Positions 9,364-17,445 of a DNA stretch of 64,000 bases are shown here, piece by piece. Numbering within the stretch: position 1 is the first letter of the stretch; every line of letters starts with the position of its first letter. Origin of the DNA: Hyphomicrobiales bacterium (GTDB lineage Bacteria > Pseudomonadota > Alphaproteobacteria > Rhizobiales > Rhizobiaceae); assembly GCA_900466475.1 (NCBI GenBank), contig UBMI01000010.1, positions 1 through 64,000 of the forward strand, given 5' to 3'. The notes under the pieces are model-generated. The model worked only from the letters and a program-made list of their open reading frames with translations. It made no database searches and was not told the origin of the DNA. The translations under genes were made by a program, and so were the position numbers.

Positions 9364-11103
9364 ATGAAGAAGAAAGCAGAATGGCCGCGCAAGTTGCGCT
9401 CGCAGGAATGGTACGGCGGCACGAGCCGCGACGTGATCTACCACCGCGGCTGGCTGAAAAACCAGGGTTACCCGCACGACCTGTTCGACGGCCGCCCGGT
9501 CATCGGTATCCTCAATACCTGGTCGGACATGACGCCGTGCAACGGCCACCTGCGCGAGCTCGCCGAAAAGGTGAAGGCCGGTGTCTGGGAAGCCGGTGGT
9601 TTCCCGCTTGAAGTGCCCGTTTTCTCGGCCTCTGAAAACACCTTCCGTCCGACTGCGATGATGTATCGCAACCTCGCGGCGCTCGCTGTCGAAGAAGCGA
9701 TCCGCGGCCAGCCGATGGACGGCTGTGTGCTGCTCGTCGGCTGCGACAAGACCACGCCTTCGCTCCTGATGGGTGCTGCCTCCGTAGACCTGCCGTCGAT
9801 CGTCGTTACCGGCGGTCCGATGCTGAACGGCTATTTCCGCGGCGAGCGAGTCGGTTCGGGCACGCATCTGTGGAAGTTCTCCGAAATGGTGAAGGCCGGC
9901 GAGATGACGCAGGCCGAATTCCTCGAGGCTGAAGCTTCGATGAGCCGCTCGTCGGGCACGTGCAACACAATGGGTACCGCTTCCACCATGGCGTCCATGG
10001 CTGAAGCGCTCGGCATGGCACTGTCAGGCAATGCCGCAATCCCGGGCGTCGATTCCCGCCGCAAGGTGATGGCGCAGCTGACCGGCCGCCGTATCGTGCA
10101 GATGGTCAAGGACGACCTGAAGCCTTCCGACATCATGACGAAGCAGGCCTTCGAAAACGCCATCCGCACCAATGCGGCCATCGGCGGTTCGACCAATGCC
10201 GTCATCCACCTGCTCGCCATGGCCGGCCGTGTCGGCGTCGATCTGACGCTCGACGACTGGGACCGCTGTGGTCGCGACGTGCCGACGATCGTCAACCTGA
10301 TGCCGTCGGGCAAGTACCTGATGGAAGAGTTCTTCTATGCCGGCGGCCTGCCCGTCGTCCTGAAGCGCCTCGGCGAAGCCGGCCTCCTGCACAAGGATGC
10401 AGTGACGGTTTCGGGCGAGACCGTCTGGGACGAAGTCAAGGATGTCGTCAACTGGAACGAAGACGTCATCCTGCCGGCTGAAAAGGCATTGACGCAATCC
10501 GGCGGCATCGTCGTGGTGCGCGGCAATCTGGCGCCGAAGGGCGCTGTTCTGAAGCCGTCCGCCGCTTCGCCGCATCTGATGGTGCACAAGGGCCGTGCGG
10601 TCGTCTTCGAAGACATCGACGACTACAAGGCCAAGATCAACGATGACAATCTCGATATCGACGAGAACTGCGTCATGGTCATGAAGAACTGTGGTCCGAA
10701 GGGCTATCCGGGCATGGCCGAAGTCGGCAACATGGGTCTGCCGCCGAAGGTGCTCAAGAAGGGCATCACCGACATGGTGCGCATCTCCGATGCCCGCATG
10801 TCCGGTACGGCCTACGGCACCGTCGTTCTGCATACCTCGCCGGAAGCTGCCGTCGGCGGCCCGCTCGCCGTCGTCCGCAACGGCGACATGATCGAGCTCG
10901 ACGTGCCGAACCGCCGCCTGCATCTCGACATTTCCGAAGAGGAACTGGCGAAGCGTCTGGCCGAATGGCAGCCGAACCATGACCTGCCGACCTCGGGTTA
11001 CGCCTTCCTGCATCAGCAGCATGTCGAAGGTGCAGATACCGGCGCCGACCTCGACTTCCTGAAGGGATGTCGCGGAAGTGCAGTCGGCAAGGATAGCCAC
11101 TAA
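9364..11103 (+). CDS. L-arabinonate dehydratase (IlvD/Edd family)
   Basis: A 579-residue iron-sulfur dehydratase of the IlvD/Edd family, the length of the structurally characterised R. leguminosarum L-arabinonate dehydratase. Candidate cluster cysteines occur in WSDMTPCNGH, LVGCDKTTPS and SSGTCNTMGTAS. The RISDARMSGTAYG motif near the C-terminus holds the catalytic serine region. It converts a C5 sugar acid to its 2-keto-3-deoxy form, the substrate for the GguC/AraD1 protein two genes upstream. The operon lacks an obvious sugar 1-dehydrogenase and lactonase, so these must lie elsewhere. Related acids such as D-fuconate or D-galactonate are also possible substrates. Confidence 0.88.
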   Translation: MKKKAEWPRKLRSQEWYGGTSRDVIYHRGWLKNQGYPHDLFDGRPVIGILNTWSDMTPCNGHLRELAEKVKAGVWEAGGFPLEVPVFSASENTFRPTAMMYRNLAALAVEEAIRGQPMDGCVLLVGCDKTTPSLLMGAASVDLPSIVVTGGPMLNGYFRGERVGSGTHLWKFSEMVKAGEMTQAEFLEAEASMSRSSGTCNTMGTASTMASMAEALGMALSGNAAIPGVDSRRKVMAQLTGRRIVQMVKDDLKPSDIMTKQAFENAIRTNAAIGGSTNAVIHLLAMAGRVGVDLTLDDWDRCGRDVPTIVNLMPSGKYLMEEFFYAGGLPVVLKRLGEAGLLHKDAVTVSGETVWDEVKDVVNWNEDVILPAEKALTQSGGIVVVRGNLAPKGAVLKPSAASPHLMVHKGRAVVFEDIDDYKAKINDDNLDIDENCVMVMKNCGPKGYPGMAEVGNMGLPPKVLKKGITDMVRISDARMSGTAYGTVVLHTSPEAAVGGPLAVVRNGDMIELDVPNRRLHLDISEEELAKRLAEWQPNHDLPTSGYAFLHQQHVEGADTGADLDFLKGCRGSAVGKDSH

Positions 11104-11137
11104 CAGGCCCGTCCTCCAGACATAGGCCGATGGAAAG

Positions 11138-11155
11138 GCGGGGTGAGAACCCCGC
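11138..11155 (+). terminator. Hairpin after the sugar operon
   Basis: A 7-bp stem GCGGGGT / ACCCCGC closed by a GAGA (GNRA) tetraloop, 35 bases after the arabinonate dehydratase stop. No strong T-run follows. It may contribute to operon termination or 3'-end protection. Confidence 0.5.
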
Positions 11156-11168
11156 TATCGTGAAATAC

Positions 11169-11211
11169 TTCTGTCGCGAAATTCCGCCCCTCGTGGTGTT
11201 TCGCGACAGAA
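11169..11211. repeat. 13-bp perfect inverted repeat between convergent genes
   Basis: TTCTGTCGCGAAA at 11169-11181 is repeated as its exact reverse complement at 11199-11211, with a 17-base spacer. It lies between the convergent sugar operon and the minus-strand nucleotidyltransferase gene, so it could act on either transcript as a bidirectional 3' structure. It has no T-run, and the repeat itself is not GC-rich throughout, so a protein-binding or interspersed-repeat role is equally possible. Confidence 0.7.
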
Positions 11212-11295
11212 ATTTGCGGGAAGGTCAGGGCCGACGCTTTCGTCTTGAAGGTTCCGAGTTCCGCAAAGAAGACGGAACGCGGAAAATGCGAACCG

Positions 11296-11889
11296 TCAAT
11301 GTGGCTGCGGATCGCACCCCCCGATCTGATCATCGATAATCGTCAGCCAGGGCCATCGCTGCACGTACTGTGCGCATTTATCCAGAAATAGGCCACGCTG
11401 AGGATTGGCAGGGTTCAGGCGCAGGATGCCGTTCCACATGTCATCCAGGCCGTCAGGCGCATAAAGGCTGCCGTCATGAAGGCGGATGCCGACCCTTGTG
11501 CAAAGGGTGAGATAACGGTCGATGCCATCCTCCGCCTTTTGTAGCTTTGGGTATTCGGCTCCAAACTTGTCCCTGTACCAGAGATGGACCCGAGCCTGGT
11601 TCCTGACCTCCACCTTGACGGGCAGATCGTCGACCGCCTTCTGCACGTTGCGAATAACGAGGTCTTCGGCCTCCCATGACAGGTCGGCGTCATCGAAGTA
11701 GAAGACGTCGTAGTCCTTTATCCCGTACTGCGGATCATAACCCGATTTCAGGTTCCAGACCGTCTGCACGAGGCAGCCGGCAGTCAGAATGGCCTCGGGA
11801 ACCCCCAGGGTGCGCAACCGGGTCAACAATTCGGCGTTTATCGGGTTGCGGCGGACAGACTCCATGAATTGCTGCTCGCTAAGCGACAT
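11296..11889 (-). CDS. Nucleotidyltransferase-fold protein (NTP_transf_6-like)
   Basis: A 197-residue protein of the nucleotidyltransferase-like family represented by DUF925/PF06042. The core is a glycine-containing segment AGCLVQTVWN (residues about 37-46) followed by GIKDYDVFYFDDADLS, whose acidic residues match the metal-binding D-x-D arrangement. A C-terminal NPANPQRGLFLDKCAQY block is typical of the family. The start has a strong GGGAGAGGCT site. No partner gene indicates the substrate. It is not a MntA-type antitoxin because no HepT-like gene is adjacent. Confidence 0.7.
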   Translation of the reverse strand: MSLSEQQFMESVRRNPINAELLTRLRTLGVPEAILTAGCLVQTVWNLKSGYDPQYGIKDYDVFYFDDADLSWEAEDLVIRNVQKAVDDLPVKVEVRNQARVHLWYRDKFGAEYPKLQKAEDGIDRYLTLCTRVGIRLHDGSLYAPDGLDDMWNGILRLNPANPQRGLFLDKCAQYVQRWPWLTIIDDQIGGCDPQPH

Positions 11890-11974
11890 AGCCTCTCCCT
11901 CGTCTATAGTTTCGCCAAACCAATTATCCCGAAAATGTCACCTGTGTTGGCTGAAACGCCGGGCGGAGCGAATT

Positions 11975-12616
11975 CTAGATTTGATCCAGAGAAGGTCTGA
12001 ATGCCGATGCTGCCTCGTGAACCAGAGCAGATGATCTTTGGCCCGTTCGCATCAGGTGATCAGCGACGAGCTGGAAACCCATCGAATATCCCAGCTGGCC
12101 AGGGAAATCGGCAGTGCCGAAGAACCAGGCCTCATGGTCATAGCTGCGGCTGTCCCACTCCCCAGCCGCATGCGTCACATATTTGCGGATTTCATCCCTC
12201 GGCAGTCTTTCCCAGGGCTCAAGCGGGCCGCCATAGATTTCCTGCGCAAAATGCCCCGCCAGGCCTTCAGAGACCAATGCTTCCCCCAGTGAATTTCCGT
12301 ATCCGGGTCCATCCCATCGGGCGGCGTGATGCAGCTCATGCACAAACATCCGCTCCAGGGATGCGTCAGCGTTTGCAGCAAGAACCGGGTTGGCGGGGTC
12401 GACCGTGACATAGATCAAGCCGGGCTCCGGCGCATATCCAACATGACCTTTTTCAGGAAGTACGCGGGCTCCGGCTTTCACCACGACATCGACGGGCTCT
12501 ATGCGCAGTAAAGCGCTCCCCTTATCGAATGCGTCAGACAGCCGGTCGTCCAGCCAATCACGCAGGTCCGAGAGCGCGCCGCGTGCATCGAGAAAATGAA
12601 GGTTCATGCGAGACAT
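11975..12616 (-). CDS. Putative zinc metallopeptidase (DUF2268-like)
   Basis: A 213-residue protein with the zinc-peptidase motif HELHH at residues 93-97 and, about 20 residues later, ALVSEGLAGHFAQE, whose glutamate is the likely third ligand (gluzincin pattern). This matches the DUF2268 family of predicted Zn-dependent proteases. No signal peptide is present, so it should act in the cytoplasm. Two in-frame ATG codons (12616 and 12607) are both possible starts; neither has a strong SD. Substrate is unknown. Confidence 0.7.
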   Translation of the reverse strand: MSRMNLHFLDARGALSDLRDWLDDRLSDAFDKGSALLRIEPVDVVVKAGARVLPEKGHVGYAPEPGLIYVTVDPANPVLAANADASLERMFVHELHHAARWDGPGYGNSLGEALVSEGLAGHFAQEIYGGPLEPWERLPRDEIRKYVTHAAGEWDSRSYDHEAWFFGTADFPGQLGYSMGFQLVADHLMRTGQRSSALVHEAASAFRPSLDQI

Positions 12617-12712
12617 GACTGCACCATAGGCTCATACGGAGGATTTCGGCGACTGGCCGTCGTTACCGGCTCGCCGACCTGCGGGGAAAGCGTCGCGGAA
12701 CCCGATCGGATG

Positions 12713-13771
12713 TCAACCGCTGGAGCGCAGGCGGTCTTCTTCCATCTCAAACTGATCGAAGAGCAGACGGATCTCCGGCCATTTGCGGCGGAAAGCCGCC
12801 ACGCAAGCCGGATCGAAATGCGTGCCGCTGCAGGCGATGATTTCCCGGAAGGCTTCGTCGATCGGCCATGCCCGCTTGTAGGGGCGCTCGGAGCAGAGTG
12901 CATCGAAGACGTCGGCAACGGCGACGATGCGGGCCTCGATCGGTATCTCTTCGCCCGCAAGGCCCTGCGGGTAGCCGGTGCCGTCCCATTTTTCGTGATG
13001 CCCGCCGATGATGGCGGTAGCAACGCGCGAAAGCTCGGCGGAACTGTTGCGCAGGATCGAAACGCCGATCGGCACATGCTCGCGCATCTTCTCGATCTCA
13101 TCCGGCTCCAGCTTGCCTGGCTTCTGCAGGATGGCGTCGGGAATGCCGATCTTGCCGATATCGTGCAGGGGGGCGGCGAGATAGATGTTGCGGCGCTGGA
13201 TGCGGTCCATGCCGAGGCCTTCGGCAATCAGTTCGGCAATGTTGGCGACACGCTCGATGTGATCGCCGGTATTGCCGTCACGCGAGGCCATGGCCTGCGC
13301 CAGGCACCAGACGATTTCCTGTTCGCGGATATCGGCCCGTTCGGTGGCGCGGCGGAAGGCCTGATCAAGCGAGCGGGCACGATCGACCAGGGCAAGCTGG
13401 GCGCTGCGCAGGGCGAGAAGGTTCAGGATGCGGGCCTCGAGCTCCAGCGGATCGAAGGGTTTTGCGAGGAAGTCCGTGGCACCGGCCTCCAGCGCTTCCA
13501 GCCGCACGGCGCGTTCCGTCTGCGAGGTGATCATCACGATGGGCACGGTCTCATAGCCGCGCTGGCTGCGCAGGCGGCGGATTACGGCGACACCGTTGAG
13601 TTCGGGCATCATATAGTCGACCAGGACAAGATCGAACTCGACGTGCGTCGTGCGCTCGAGGGCTTCCAGTGGATTGGTGAAGCTTTCGATCGCGCAGCCG
13701 GCAAAGCGGCGGACGGCGGTTTCAAGGGCAAGCAGGCTGGATTTGCTGTCGTCGATAAGAAGAAGAGACAT
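12713..13771 (-). CDS. Response regulator with HD-GYP c-di-GMP phosphodiesterase domain
   Basis: A 352-residue RpfG-type two-domain protein. Residues 1-120 are a receiver with phosphoacceptor D52 (LVDYMMPELNG). Residues about 160-340 form an HD-GYP domain with HDIGKIGIPD and HHEKWDGTGYP, the full catalytic set, so cyclic-di-GMP hydrolysis is predicted. The start is placed at 13771 because MSLLLIDDSK begins a canonical receiver; the longer frame adds an unconserved 23 residues. No histidine kinase lies next to it, making it an orphan regulator, though an orphan hybrid kinase lies at 22734. It precedes the transglutaminase operon by about 190 bases. Confidence 0.9.
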   Translation of the reverse strand: MSLLLIDDSKSSLLALETAVRRFAGCAIESFTNPLEALERTTHVEFDLVLVDYMMPELNGVAVIRRLRSQRGYETVPIVMITSQTERAVRLEALEAGATDFLAKPFDPLELEARILNLLALRSAQLALVDRARSLDQAFRRATERADIREQEIVWCLAQAMASRDGNTGDHIERVANIAELIAEGLGMDRIQRRNIYLAAPLHDIGKIGIPDAILQKPGKLEPDEIEKMREHVPIGVSILRNSSAELSRVATAIIGGHHEKWDGTGYPQGLAGEEIPIEARIVAVADVFDALCSERPYKRAWPIDEAFREIIACSGTHFDPACVAAFRRKWPEIRLLFDQFEMEEDRLRSSG

Positions 13772-13961
13772 AAAACGACCTACTGAAATCTCAAAACAGG
13801 CCGGCGCGCTTTGCGCCGGTGCCCACAAATGCGAGCTCATAGCGCGCAGCTTCCGCCTGCGGCTTTAACATCGGGTTAGTTTGAAGTAGAGAATTGGTTG
13901 CAACAGCAATTATTGCGTGTTTGAACGCGCATAATCGCCATGGCAACTTCGCCTGCTTTTG

Positions 13962-14786
13962 TCAGCTCTGGCTTTGGCTCTGCATCTGGTCGCCGTTTTC
14001 GACCTTTACCGTGACCGAGAGCTTCTCGCCCGGGGTGCCGATGCGCATGCCCGATACGGGCGCGGCATCGCGGTAGCAGAGGCCGGAGGCCATGCGGACA
14101 TAGCGGTCATCCGGGCAGATCTTGTTGGCAGGGTCGAAGCCGACCCAACCGAGGCCGGGAATATGCGCCTCGCCCCAGGCATGAGTGGCGGCCTGATCGA
14201 CCTTCTCTTCCATCATCAGATAGCCGGAGACATAACGCGCCGGGATCTCCAGTGCGCGGGCGGAGGCAACGAAAATATGGGCATGGTCCTGGCAGACGCC
14301 GCTCTTCTTCTCCAGTGCCTGTTCGGCCGTGGTCTCCGTACCGCTGGTGCCGGGCTTGTATTCCACCGCCTCGTGGATTGCGGCCATCAGCGCATGCATG
14401 CGGGCAAGATCGTTCTCACCTGTCACGCCCTTGATCAATTCCTTCACCAGCTTGCCGCTCTTCGTCAGCGGCGTCTCGCGCAGGAAGAGCCAGAGTGGGC
14501 AGAAGCCGGTATGGGGGCCGGTGACGCCGTTGCGGTCTTCGGTCTCGATCTCGCCTTCGGCGACGATGCGCGTGACCTGCTGTTCGCCTTCCAGCGAGAC
14601 GAGGTTCACGTGATTGCCGAACTGGTCGTCATACTCGACTTCCGGCTTGGCGCCCTCGACATGCAGCGACCAGTTGAGCACGGTCTGACCGACGGCATTC
14701 GGCGGTGTCAGGCGCAGCCGCTGCAGCGAAAACTGCGCCGGTTCGTCGTAGCGGTATTCGGTGAGGTGGCTGATCTTCAGTCTCAT
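13962..14786 (-). CDS. Transglutaminase-like protease, third gene of ATP-grasp/alpha-E operon
   Basis: A 274-residue transglutaminase-superfamily protein with an N-terminal beta domain (MRLKISHLTEYRYDEPAQ) and a catalytic core. The nucleophile lies in KSGVCQDHAHIFVA; the partner His and Asp lie in HAWGEAHIPGLGWVGFDP. Bacterial members with this architecture act as thiol peptidases or amidases rather than protein crosslinkers. It starts 12 bases after the alpha-E gene and is the last of three co-directional genes (ATP-grasp, alpha-E, transglutaminase). Such neighbourhoods have been proposed, from comparative genomics, to make and process peptide tags or amide-linked peptides. Confidence 0.85.
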   Translation of the reverse strand: MRLKISHLTEYRYDEPAQFSLQRLRLTPPNAVGQTVLNWSLHVEGAKPEVEYDDQFGNHVNLVSLEGEQQVTRIVAEGEIETEDRNGVTGPHTGFCPLWLFLRETPLTKSGKLVKELIKGVTGENDLARMHALMAAIHEAVEYKPGTSGTETTAEQALEKKSGVCQDHAHIFVASARALEIPARYVSGYLMMEEKVDQAATHAWGEAHIPGLGWVGFDPANKICPDDRYVRMASGLCYRDAAPVSGMRIGTPGEKLSVTVKVENGDQMQSQSQS

Positions 14787-14798
14787 GATCTGACCCGC

Positions 14799-15740
14799 TT
14801 AAACATAGAACCGGTAGCCATCGGAGATTTCGTTGCCGAGCTTGTTGTTGCGCGAGACGAAATCTTCGAGGAACTCGTGCAGGCCCTGATCCATGACATC
14901 CTTGATCTTCAGGGTCTGCAGCGTGGCGCGAATGGCATCCGCCGTGTCGTGCGCTGCAAGCCGCTCGCCGTAGTCCTTGGCGATATAGCCGAGGTTGCTG
15001 ACGATCTTCTCATAGCAATAGGCGAGCGAACGCGGCATCTGACCGTTCAGGATCAGGAAGTCGGCGATGTTCATGGCACGGTATTCGCCGTCATAGGCCC
15101 AGCTGTAGGAGCGGTGGGCGGAGACCGAACGCAGGATCGACTCCCACTGAACGTTGTCGACCGAAGAACCGACCTGCGAGATCGACGGCAGCAGCACGTA
15201 ATATTTCACGTCGAGGATGCGGCTCGTATTGTCCGCGCGCTCGATGAAGGTGCCGATGCGGGCGAAATTATAGAGTTCGTTGCGCAGCATCGAACCATGG
15301 AAGGCGCCGCGGATGAGGCCGGCGCGATGCTTGATGACATCGATGACCTCGGGCAGTTCCGCCGGCTTCAGCTTTTTCGACAGAAGCTCCTTGAGATCGA
15401 TCCAGCATTCGTTGGTTGCTTCCCAGGTTTCGCGCGTCAGCGCGGTGCGCACCATGCGGGCGTTGTTGCGGCCGAAATCGATGCAGGACATGACGCTCGA
15501 CGCGTTCTGGCGGTCGCGCAACATGTAGTCGATGACATCAGGACCGGTCAGCTTCGAATGGCTCTCGTCGTAGAGTTCGCGCACGCCGGCGCTTTGCAGC
15601 ACGCCGTCCCAATTGTCATCACCGGCGTCGCTCCGCGTCAGCGACATGCGCAGGCCGGCATCGACAAGACGTGCGATATTTTCGGCGCGCTCGATATACC
15701 GGAACATCCAGTAGAGCCCGTTTGCAGTTCTTCCGAGCAT
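14799..15740 (-). CDS. Alpha-E domain protein (DUF403)
   Basis: A 313-residue, all-helical protein. The N-terminal LGRTANGLYWMFRYIERAEN is the signature of the alpha-E family (DUF403, COG2307). It recurs almost always next to a circularly permuted ATP-grasp protein and a transglutaminase, as here. The ATG overlaps the ATP-grasp stop by one base (TGATG), showing tight coupling. No enzymatic activity is established for the family; a scaffold or substrate-recognition role in the peptide-ligation system is inferred. Confidence 0.88.
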   Translation of the reverse strand: MLGRTANGLYWMFRYIERAENIARLVDAGLRMSLTRSDAGDDNWDGVLQSAGVRELYDESHSKLTGPDVIDYMLRDRQNASSVMSCIDFGRNNARMVRTALTRETWEATNECWIDLKELLSKKLKPAELPEVIDVIKHRAGLIRGAFHGSMLRNELYNFARIGTFIERADNTSRILDVKYYVLLPSISQVGSSVDNVQWESILRSVSAHRSYSWAYDGEYRAMNIADFLILNGQMPRSLAYCYEKIVSNLGYIAKDYGERLAAHDTADAIRATLQTLKIKDVMDQGLHEFLEDFVSRNNKLGNEISDGYRFYV

Positions 15741-17149
15741 CAGTCCTCCAATACCCAGGTGTCTTTGGTGCCGCCGCCCTGGCTGGAATTGACCACCAGC
15801 GAGCCTTGCTTCAGCGCCACGCGGGTAAGCCCGCCCGGAATGATCTGCACCTTGTCGGAGACCAGCACATAGGGGCGCAGGTCGACATGGCGGGGTGCGA
15901 TGCCCTTGTTGACGAGGATCGGAACGGTGGACAGAGAAAGCGTGGGCTGGGCGATGTAATTGCTGGGCTTGGCCTTCAGTTTCTCGGCGAAATCGGCGCG
16001 TTCCTTCTTGGAAGCGGTCGGGCCGACGAGCATGCCGTAGCCGCCGGAGCCATGCACTTCCTTGACCACCAGTTCTTCCAGATGCTCCAGCACATATTTC
16101 AGGCTGCCGGCTTCCGAACAGCGCCAGGTCGGCACGTTCTCGAGGATCGGCTTGCGGCCGGTATAGAACTCGACGATCTCCGGCATGTAGGAATAGATCG
16201 CCTTGTCATCTGAAATGCCGGTGCCGGGCGCATTGGCGATGGTGATATTGCCGGAGCGGTAGACATCCATGATGCCGGGAATGCCGAGGGCCGATTCCGG
16301 GCGGAAGGTGAGGGGATCGAGGAAGTCGTCGTCGACCCGGCGATAGAGCACGTCGATCGCCTCGTAACCGCGCGTCGTGCGCATCTTCACCTTGCCGTCG
16401 ATGACACGCAGATCCGAGCCTTCGACCAGCTCGACCCCCATCGTGTCAGCGAGGAAGGAATGCTCGTAGTAAGCGGAGTTGTAAATGCCGGGGGTCAAAA
16501 CGGCGACGCGCGGCTTGCCCTTGCAGCCGGGAGGGGCGAGCGAAGCGAGGCTCTGGCGCAGGAGATAGGGGTAGTCCTCGACGCGCTGCACCTTGTTCTC
16601 ATGGAAGAGTTCCGGGAACATCTGCATCATGGTTTCCCGGTTTTCCAGCATGTAGCTGACGCCGGAGGGTGTGCGGGCATTATCCTCCAGTACATAGAAC
16701 TGGTCTTCGCCGGTTCGTACGATATCCGTGCCGACGATATGGGTGTAGACGCCGCCCGGCGGCCGGAAGCCGATCATCTCGGGCAGGAAGGCAACGTTCT
16801 TCTCGATCAGTTCGCGCGGGATGCGGCCGGCGCGGATGATTTCCTGCTTGTGGTAGATATCGTCGAGGAAGGCGTTCAGCGCGATCACCCGCTGCTCGAT
16901 GCCCTGGGCGAGTTTGCGCCATTCGCGGGCCGAGATGATGCGCGGGATGATATCGAAGGGGATGAGTTTTTCGGAACTGTCGGCGTGGCCGTAAACCGCG
17001 AAGGTGATGCCGGTTTTGCGGAAGATGTTTTCAGCGTCGCGGGACTTTGAAATCAGGTGTGCCCGGTCTTGGCTGTTGTACCACTCAAAGTATTTGTCAT
17101 ATGGCGCTCGGGGACTTTCGTCTCCGGTGATCATTTCATCAAATGCCAA
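15740..17149 (-). CDS. Circularly permuted type 2 ATP-grasp protein (DUF404/DUF407)
   Basis: A circularly permuted ATP-grasp ligase of about 469 residues. Conserved blocks include FAVYGHADSSEKLIPFDIIP, DIYHKQEIIRAGRIP, VLEDNARTPSGVSYMLENR, GSDLRVIDGKVKMRT and VKEVHGSGGYGMLVGP. I place the start at a TTG (17149) reading MAFDEMITGDESPRAPYDKY, because AGGGGAG lies eight bases upstream; the ATG at 17134 has no SD and the longer frame to 17263 is unconserved. It is the first gene of the three-gene operon. The family is predicted to form amide or peptide bonds using ATP; the substrate is unknown. Confidence 0.85.
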   Translation of the reverse strand: MAFDEMITGDESPRAPYDKYFEWYNSQDRAHLISKSRDAENIFRKTGITFAVYGHADSSEKLIPFDIIPRIISAREWRKLAQGIEQRVIALNAFLDDIYHKQEIIRAGRIPRELIEKNVAFLPEMIGFRPPGGVYTHIVGTDIVRTGEDQFYVLEDNARTPSGVSYMLENRETMMQMFPELFHENKVQRVEDYPYLLRQSLASLAPPGCKGKPRVAVLTPGIYNSAYYEHSFLADTMGVELVEGSDLRVIDGKVKMRTTRGYEAIDVLYRRVDDDFLDPLTFRPESALGIPGIMDVYRSGNITIANAPGTGISDDKAIYSYMPEIVEFYTGRKPILENVPTWRCSEAGSLKYVLEHLEELVVKEVHGSGGYGMLVGPTASKKERADFAEKLKAKPSNYIAQPTLSLSTVPILVNKGIAPRHVDLRPYVLVSDKVQIIPGGLTRVALKQGSLVVNSSQGGGTKDTWVLED

Positions 17150-17399
17150 AGGTGTGGCTCCCCTTTTTTGTTCATTTGAATACAACGCAATAGGCAATGC
17201 AAGAACCATGCACAGTTCGCATGGAAGATTCATAAAATCTTCTGCAATGCAAAAACGGGTCAAAAACTGGGCATTTATCGGCAGTTGGTGCGAGGTGTGC
17301 TTTTGGCAATCCTGACTTGGCGCACAAAAGATGGGCAGGTGATCATTTCATGCCCGGGCGACGGACCAAACTCTGCCCGCGCCTGTGACCGAGGCGGTC

Positions 17400-17430
17400 A
17401 AAAGAAAAGGGCCGGATCACTCCGGCCCTT
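17400..17430 (-). terminator. Intrinsic terminator of the DEAD-box helicase gene
   Basis: On the minus strand, 16 bases after the helicase stop, AAGGGCCGGA pairs perfectly with TCCGGCCCTT around a GTGA tetraloop and is followed by TTTCTTTT. This is a textbook Rho-independent terminator. Confidence 0.88.
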
Positions 17431-17445
17431 CCTGATATCATTGGC

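Noticed and set aside
13959..15872. A 637-codon plus-strand open frame
   Set aside because: It is the antisense of the transglutaminase and alpha-E genes, which have family motifs and SD sites. Long antisense frames are common in GC-rich DNA with strong codon bias.
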